Assembly (NCBI GenBank): GCA_006384855.1
Contig: VCJN01003588.1
Span: 124,001-188,000, forward strand
DNA length: 64,000 bases
From: Tetraselmis striata
Lineage: Eukaryota > Chlorophyta > Chlorodendrophyceae > Chlorodendrales > Chlorodendraceae
Direction: 5' to 3'
The notes beneath the pieces were generated by a model. The model searched no databases and was not told where the DNA came from. It saw only the letters and a list, made by a program, of their open reading frames with translations. This document shows, one piece after another, positions 58,361 to 64,000 of the stretch (position 1 is its first letter; the number at the start of each line of letters is the position of its first letter). The translations under genes were made by a program, and so were the position numbers.

Positions 58361-59431
58361 TCAGTCAAAAGGGTCTATGCGTGGGTCATGCTCAGTGGCC
58401 ATCATTTTCCCGGTGCACAGGCAGGCAGTGCACGCCACCTTGCCTGTACCACTGCAGGTGGCGCACATGCAGCGCTTGTTGTTCACCACAGTGGTGCCCG
58501 CGGCGAAGCAGTTGCCACAGGTAATGTAGCCGGTGCCCTCGCAGTAGGCGCAACGCGCCTTGGCCTGCCGCTTGACATTATTCTCCTCCACCACCAGCAG
58601 CGCTGCCAATACGCCCACTGCACCGCCGCAGAACGAAGCCACGATGGGGTCGACTTGGCTCAGCTGCGTGGGCAGGTGGATGGACTCGATGAAGTCGGAG
58701 TACGACTGGCCGCCAATGCCTAGCTTGACCTCCAGAATTGGCGCCACAAGCCCGCCAAACATGATGATGGCAAAGATGACGACGCCGAACAGGAGGTAGT
58801 AGTTCTTAATGGTTTTGGCGTTGAGAGGGGGCGCAAAGGGCAGCGCGGAGGGGAACTCCTCGTTGATGAAGGCGTCATCCGTGATGCCGGAGCTGCGCTT
58901 CTTCAGGCGCTCCTGGATTCTCAAGCGCCGCACCTCCTCCATGAGCAGGAAGATCCTGTTGCGCCGGACCTCAATACTGGCGCGAACCTCACTCAGCTGC
59001 ATGTCTGCGAAGTCCTTCACCGCGGTGGGGCTCTCGATGATGCAAAAGTTGTCTGGCAGCGCAATGGACTCGGCCCTCCCGAGCTCCTCCATCGAGCTGC
59101 CCGAGGGCTGCTCCTCCGCCGCCCCCCGCGCTGAGACACATGGCCGCGCGCCGCCGGGCAAGCATACCGTCCCACGGTGCAACTGTGGCCTGTAATGCCG
59201 CGGACCAGCGCGGGCCACCGCGACTAGTCTCGCCGGCGCCACTGGCAGCGAGACAGGGCGGTTCCGTTGGAAGCCGGCCAACGGTCTGGGCCGCATCATC
59301 CCAGCTGCACCTGACTTGGCCACTGTGGGGGCCGTGCTGACGTCACGCGGTCCGTGGCTCGGGCGACGCTTGCGCAGGTAGGGGGGATCACTAAAAAGCG
59401 GCGACGCCTGAGATGTGTATCGTCCAGACAC
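58361..59431 (-). CDS. OR: ORANGE (OR) plastid DnaJ-type zinc-finger membrane protein
   Basis: Single-exon gene of up to 356 aa. OR stabilises phytoene synthase and promotes carotenoid build-up and chromoplast formation in plants. The match to Arabidopsis OR is strong: NFCIIESPTAVKDFADMQL, RRNRIFLLMEEVRRLRIQ, FGGLVAPILEVKLGIGGQSY, HLPTQLSQVDPIVASF and ASEHDPRFDPFD-like end (TEHDPRIDPFD). Two membrane spans lie at about 211-233 and 262-282. Four CxxC zinc motifs follow: CAYCEGTG, CGNC, CATCSGTG and CTACLCTG (about 294-341). The N-terminal 100 residues are Arg/Ala/Pro-rich, as for a plastid transit peptide. The ATG at 59431 is the longest choice; an MM pair near residue 45 is another. The lack of introns stands out against its neighbours. 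Confidence 0.96.
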   Translation of the reverse strand: MSGRYTSQASPLFSDPPYLRKRRPSHGPRDVSTAPTVAKSGAAGMMRPRPLAGFQRNRPVSLPVAPARLVAVARAGPRHYRPQLHRGTVCLPGGARPCVSARGAAEEQPSGSSMEELGRAESIALPDNFCIIESPTAVKDFADMQLSEVRASIEVRRNRIFLLMEEVRRLRIQERLKKRSSGITDDAFINEEFPSALPFAPPLNAKTIKNYYLLFGVVIFAIIMFGGLVAPILEVKLGIGGQSYSDFIESIHLPTQLSQVDPIVASFCGGAVGVLAALLVVEENNVKRQAKARCAYCEGTGYITCGNCFAAGTTVVNNKRCMCATCSGTGKVACTACLCTGKMMATEHDPRIDPFD

Positions 59432-61390
59432 GCTCCTGCTCGCTCTTGGCCTCGTCTTGCGTGACTGCCGCCAGGAATTCGCAAGGGTAGGTCGCGCGCT
59501 GACGAGGCAGCCCAGCGAATGCGCCCGTTGAGCGATACTTGAGCCGTAGGGCTGCTTGAGGACTTATCTGCGAGGCGGCGGCGGCGCTCGCGCGGCGCGC
59601 GGCGGGTTTGATACGGGTTCCAGGATTCGACTGCTGCTTCGCTACAGGCGGGTAGCTCGCATATATCATCAGCGCGGGTGCGGTCGAGCGGCAGATGAAT
59701 AAATATATAAATAGCCTAGCGACTGTATATGTACACCCCTCCACATAAGTCCGGGTTTTGCATTTTCGATCGCAAAGCGCATGCACGGGCGAGGATAACG
59801 CCGGCTGCATGTGCATACATGCTAACTACAGTGGGAATAGTTCGGGCGAACGCCTATTGTGCGCTTTATACCCACCCGCGCGACAACACGACCATTTGTG
59901 GGCGCCCTTTCAAAAACGCGAAATCAGTGCATGATGCGTTGGCGCCAGAAAATTGTGGGTTGCGCCAACCGTCCAAATCTATGAAAATTGCGGCACTCGT
60001 CGCACCAAACTCGGTGGATACGGCCCTTGGCATAAGTTGCACACACTGTGCGTGTAGGCCATTGAAAGCATGTCGCTATAGGCACGATGTGACACCCCAA
60101 CGACAAGTTGGCCACTATGGGGAGCAATTTTGGGGTGAAAATGCTGCTGTTTCTGTGGCGAACGCTGGTAGGAGAGGCGCTCGATGGCCCCCTTGGCGTA
60201 GGGCAATGCTCTACTATTAATGGGGGCGCGTGGTGGAATGCCAGTTGCACCGTTTCGTGGGCGGGGTGGCGCGGTAGGGGCGTGGACTTTAATTAATATG
60301 AAATTCCTTGAAAAATGCTGTGGAAAATGGCATTTTGGCTGGTAGATGTGTGTATCGCTAGGCGGCGGCACATGCCAAGTGTTGGTGATTCGTGGTCATC
60401 CACACACATAACGCTCTCGCACAGCCGAGTATGGGGCTTAGACACGCACTTGGCGCAAAGCCACGCGCCCGACATGGGTGGGCACATAACAATGGCAGTG
60501 AGGGGCAATTTGGATGATCATCTTTGGGGATTTTTTCCGGGGCCCCCAAAAATCGATTTTTTGATTTTGAAAGATCGTTTTCGACGCAAATTTGAACGAG
60601 GAATCGCGTGGTATTTTTAAAAAGTTTTTCTGAGCAACCTCTGAGAAGTTATAGCGTTTTAGAGCCAAGGGGGTGTTGTTGCGCGTGGCCGACACTAATG
60701 CCACACCAGTATCGCAACGCGACATGTACCGGCCGCCGCCCACACGGCTGCACCCCAACCAAATGCACCCGAGCCCCTTGCCAATGTGTTTCCTCACGCG
60801 TTCATGGCCACCCCGCCGTTTGGTTGTCTATTCACGCGCGTCGGCGTGTGCGTGATACCGACCCCGGTTTTGGTGCAGTTGCAGGCGACGCCCATCCACG
60901 CACCAAGTGCAGCGTGACACCCTAGTCAAAGGTCTTTAAGCTTCGGTTTGAGCCACTCGTCATGCAGGTTTTATAAAACCCTCTGAGATTCCAGGGTTTC
61001 ATCTCATATACCCTACGTTCAGGTACCCTAGACTTCTGAAGTCTTGAGACTGCCGAAAAGGGACCCCAAACTTATGTGCAGGGGTGTATTTCAAAGTTGA
61101 GTCTGGTTCTGCCAAAACGCTCGCGCAGGCTGGTTTACACAGTCAAGAGCCAAAATTGGCAGGAAGGTAAAGTGAAAAGCGTGGAGGGAAAACGGAGTCA
61201 GGGATGGCGCTGCGTGTAACGCAGCGAAAACTGGAAGATGGCATGCTCAGCTGTGATGGCTGCTTTTATGTCTACTCGTGCTGCACCCAAAAAGGGCGCA
61301 ACGACAGGTGCCTAGTTCCCGTACCACTGAGCAGCACTTGTAGGCTGAAAATCGGTGAGGTCAAGGGAGGAAACCCCATAAACTAGTTTA
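59432..61390. other. Intergenic region, no gene recognised
   Basis: Several frames of 60-160 codons occur on both strands (for example 59729-60220 plus, 59979-60371 minus) but none has a family match or codon signal that I trust. 60500-61100 is AT-richer with runs such as aaaatcgattttttgattttg. The OR promoter should lie at the left end. Confidence 0.4.
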
Positions 61391-61399
61391 GATGATTTC

Positions 61400-63655
61400 G
61401 AAGTTGAGTCTGGTTTTGCCAGTTATGAGCGAACGGAGAGAGCGGTGGATTGACGGAGAAGGGGTAGCGCCAAGTCATGAAAGAGGCACCGGGAAGGCCA
61501 CCGCTGCGGAGTCCTGTTGGACTTGGAAGTGGCGGAGGGGGGCGATGTGGCCAAAGAATAACCATGCGCTAGGTGAAGGAAGAACGTTGGGGTCGATGTA
61601 GTCCAGAACGACGTCGGAGTTAGTGGCCCAGCCGCCTTGGTAGCGAATGCGGGACAATGGCACTCCGATGGCGTTGGCGGCAGACGCTACTCCCTTGCAA
61701 AGGATGCTGTGTGAGGTCCAGGAAGTGCCGGCGGGAGGGGCAGCACCAACAAGATGGACGGCTGTAGACAGCCAGTCCGGCATTGTAGCGGCGGTCCAAG
61801 GTTTTGACAGCTCGCTAGGGGTGACCGCCCAGAAGTTTGTTTAAGCCAAGGCAACGGCGACCAGGGGGACAGATTGGACGTTGTCGATGAAGTGTTGCAG
61901 GAGACGTGCAACTCGGGGGTGTTGTGACACCGGAAGGAGAAGCACGCGCAGTTCGTCGGGTCCCGTCGGCCAGCGCGGCCTTTCTCGCGGTACACCTGCA
62001 GGGTAATGTTATAATCGTCGACACGCACATCCCGCACTCGGCAGGAGACGCCAGTAAGTCCCCTGGCAAAGAACATGAAATTTACAACCGAGGCCACGAG
62101 CGAGGGCCCGGAAGTCGTGCTGGTACTCGGACGATAGTAGCACTGGTCGCCTCCAGCGGGCTGATGTTCTCGGAGTCGTGACAGAACTCCGCGAACTGAG
62201 ACAGTCTGCCGGCGTAACTCCTGAGTGTCTGAGCGGTGAGGGAGCTGGAGAGCAGGTCGAGCGTCCGCTGTCCTAGCTCGTCTGAGCCGAAAGCATCTTG
62301 CAGTCGAAATCGCAGTGAAGCACCCCAAGGAGCGACAGCTTCGGGCTCGTCAATTACGTAAGTGCGTCGTTTTACCGACAGAGTACCAGGAGGGCGACTG
62401 TTGTTTGCAAAGTACTCGGCAGCAGCGGTTAGGCTCCCGGCGGTTGGCCGGTAGTTGCTGGACGGGTTTGCAGTAGCACCAGTACGGGGTTGCGGGGCTA
62501 GGTTCGGGTAAGCAGAGGGCCGCCCCGCGCGCCCTTCGCGCTCGTAGCGCCTATCACGCGCGTAACGCACACGCGCGAAGCTTGGTCGTTGCGAACCAGT
62601 TGTAACACACCGTGTGACAACCGACGGACGCAGTGATGAAATGGTACGGGAGGCGGTTGGTTGAGCCGCCATGTGCATGTGTGCGGATGGTTGAGCCGCA
62701 TTCGGCTGTAGCTGTGAGAAGCGCCGCACCGAGGAAGGTCTAAATGAAGTCTGTAAGGTGGGGGGGTCAGGTCTTGACACATGGCGCTCATCCCGCCGTT
62801 GAGCTGCAAGGGTGCGCTTTGCGGCGGTCACCGAAAGGTGGCCTCGCAAAGCTCCAGCAGCTCCGACGAAAGGCGTCCCACACCGTCACTCGTGCTCACC
62901 TTCGCGGCAACGCCCGCGTCCACCGCCACGTCCCTCTCCACGCATGCGCCCTGCACCTGCCGCCGCTACCCGAGCAGTAGCGGTTGCGTTGGCGATGCTG
63001 GCCATTGTTGCCTCGAAGACGCGACGCTCGTAGTCCCTCATGAGGTCCCCAAAAATCGCGGAACCCAGATGCTCAGAAGCAGGCTGAAAGTGTTGGGCTC
63101 GCAGAACGTCCAGAACACCTTGGTCACCGTGCACACGCTTGACCTCATTAAGCCTCCGTAAGAAGGCCAATCGAAAGCGAATACCCTTGTCGATGGCTTC
63201 GGCGTGGTTCCGAGCTCTCGCGAGGTATGTAGGGGGTGAAGTCCCGACTGGCAGCAGGGACGTAGGGCAACAGCTCGTCGAGAGCCACGAAAAGTGTGGC
63301 CATGTGGGCGCCGAAACACGACATCCATAAATACATACTTCTCATGGGCCGGTAAACGCCGGTCATCCTGCTTGAGGTACTCGTTCGTTAGGTCGGTGCT
63401 CAAGGGGAAGAGTCTAGGCACTCGGCTGACCGGTCGAACGGCCTCGTAACCAGAGTATGCTCGCTGCAGTAGCTCGAGCACCGCGAGGTAGTCATCCTCG
63501 TCACTCACGGATTTTGCTCCGACACGGCCGCTCTGGGCTAGTGCCGCAGCATCGGTCATATCCGCGTGCGCATGAAGAACGGGACAGCCAAGCCCTTCCG
63601 GGTCGGCTAGGGTTACAGCTAGGGTTCCATACCCGGTTGAGACCACAGGCAAGGC
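61400..63655 (-). mobile_element. Tyrosine-recombinase mobile element fossil (DIRS- or Crypton-like)
   Basis: On the minus strand: TAQTLRSYAGRLSQFAEFCH (N-terminal SAM-like domain of a tyrosine recombinase), NFMFFARGLTGVSCRVRDV, and a catalytic end with TSHSILCKGVASAANAIGV, IRYQGGWATNSDVVLDYI. Upstream frames at 62886-63652 (RRLNEVKRVHGDQGVLDVL, YERRVFEATMASIANATA) may be a structural protein of the same element. Recombinases of this type occur in DIRS retroelements and Cryptons; no reverse transcriptase is seen here, so the class is open. The element is broken in a few places and looks middle-aged. Confidence 0.65.
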
Positions 63656-64000
63656 ACCTGATTGGTTAGGGTTCCAGGTTCCATACCCTAGCCATAGCCC
63701 TGAGCGAGGTGCAAGGAGACATACCCGAGATCATAGACCCGCCCAAGCACACCTCGGCGGGACTTCTATGGGAACTCAAATAGTACCTCTTATCCGGACC
63801 TCTAACAGGGACCCCTAAGGTAGACTACATGCAGAAGACGAAGTATTGTAGTGCGGTTGGTGCAAGGCGCAAGACTCATGGTGGCCGCAGCCGAGTAGCA
63901 GTATAGGACTTAATGAGTACAATTAGACAAGGGCGGTGCGTAATGCGTCTGGCGCGCGGTGCGCGCATGGCGCGCGTGCGATTAGCACTTAGCGTGACGT
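63656..64000. other. Right edge, low-complexity repeats
   Basis: Contains several copies of a ggttccataccc / agggtt-type motif around 63600-63690 and a gcgcgcatggcgcgcgtgcg palindrome near 63960. No gene is seen before the window ends. Confidence 0.4.

Noticed and set aside
1-64000. CRISPR arrays, operons, prokaryotic terminators
   Set aside because: The window is eukaryotic nuclear DNA with spliced genes. The only regular arrays are the minisatellite and satellite repeats described.

Overview
The window reads as nuclear DNA of a photosynthetic, probably flagellated green alga (Chlorophyta). It is GC-rich and its genes are split into many short exons with GT-AG introns. The sure genes include a thylakoid PsbP-type protein, the plastid ORANGE protein, a plant-type DA1 peptidase and a ciliary CFAP20DC protein. 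The pentamer TGTAA, the usual green-algal poly(A) signal, lies shortly after several stop codons. Very long C and G homopolymers are scattered through introns and intergenic DNA. No species is claimed.

Layout. 73-3264 (-) holds the 5' part of the spliceosomal helicase BRR2, running off the left edge. 4578-6967 (+) encodes three UBZ4 zinc fingers fused to an AlkB dioxygenase. 7110-8542 (-) is a SAM methyltransferase. 9693-10690 (+) is GAR1. 13791-17901 (+) is a kelch-BTB protein whose first exon is unresolved. 18126-19684 (-) is a PsbP-domain protein. 20200-23100 is a repeat and mobile-element block with a 192-bp open-frame minisatellite. 23497-33071 (+) is CFAP20DC. 34065-34560 is a large inverted repeat. 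34808-36951 (-) is an F-box/LRR gene with frame problems. 37850-39050 is a satellite of about 375 bp per unit. 39-46.9 kb is repeat-rich and holds two Ty3/gypsy fossils. 46900-50440 (-) is DA1. 50.7-55.6 kb is repeats. 55677-57283 (+) is a DGQHR-domain protein. 58361-59431 (-) is OR. 61.4-63.7 kb is a tyrosine-recombinase element.

The genes are mostly unrelated housekeeping or organelle functions: RNA processing (BRR2, GAR1), ubiquitin-linked pathways (UBZ4-AlkB, kelch-BTB, F-box/LRR, DA1), plastid (PsbP-like, OR) and cilium (CFAP20DC). I see no operon-like logic, but convergent pairs are tightly packed (AlkB/methyltransferase 142 bp apart, kelch-BTB/PsbP 224 bp apart). Exon joins were worked out by hand from homology, splice consensus and phase. 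For BRR2, GAR1, PsbP, OR, the methyltransferase and the DGQHR gene all phases agree. The same holds for most exons of CFAP20DC, DA1, AlkB and kelch-BTB.

The most notable items are the UBZ4x3-AlkB fusion, the DGQHR protein in a spliced nuclear gene, a complete DA1 in an alga, and homopolymer C tracts that sit just downstream of 5' splice sites rather than near the 3' end.
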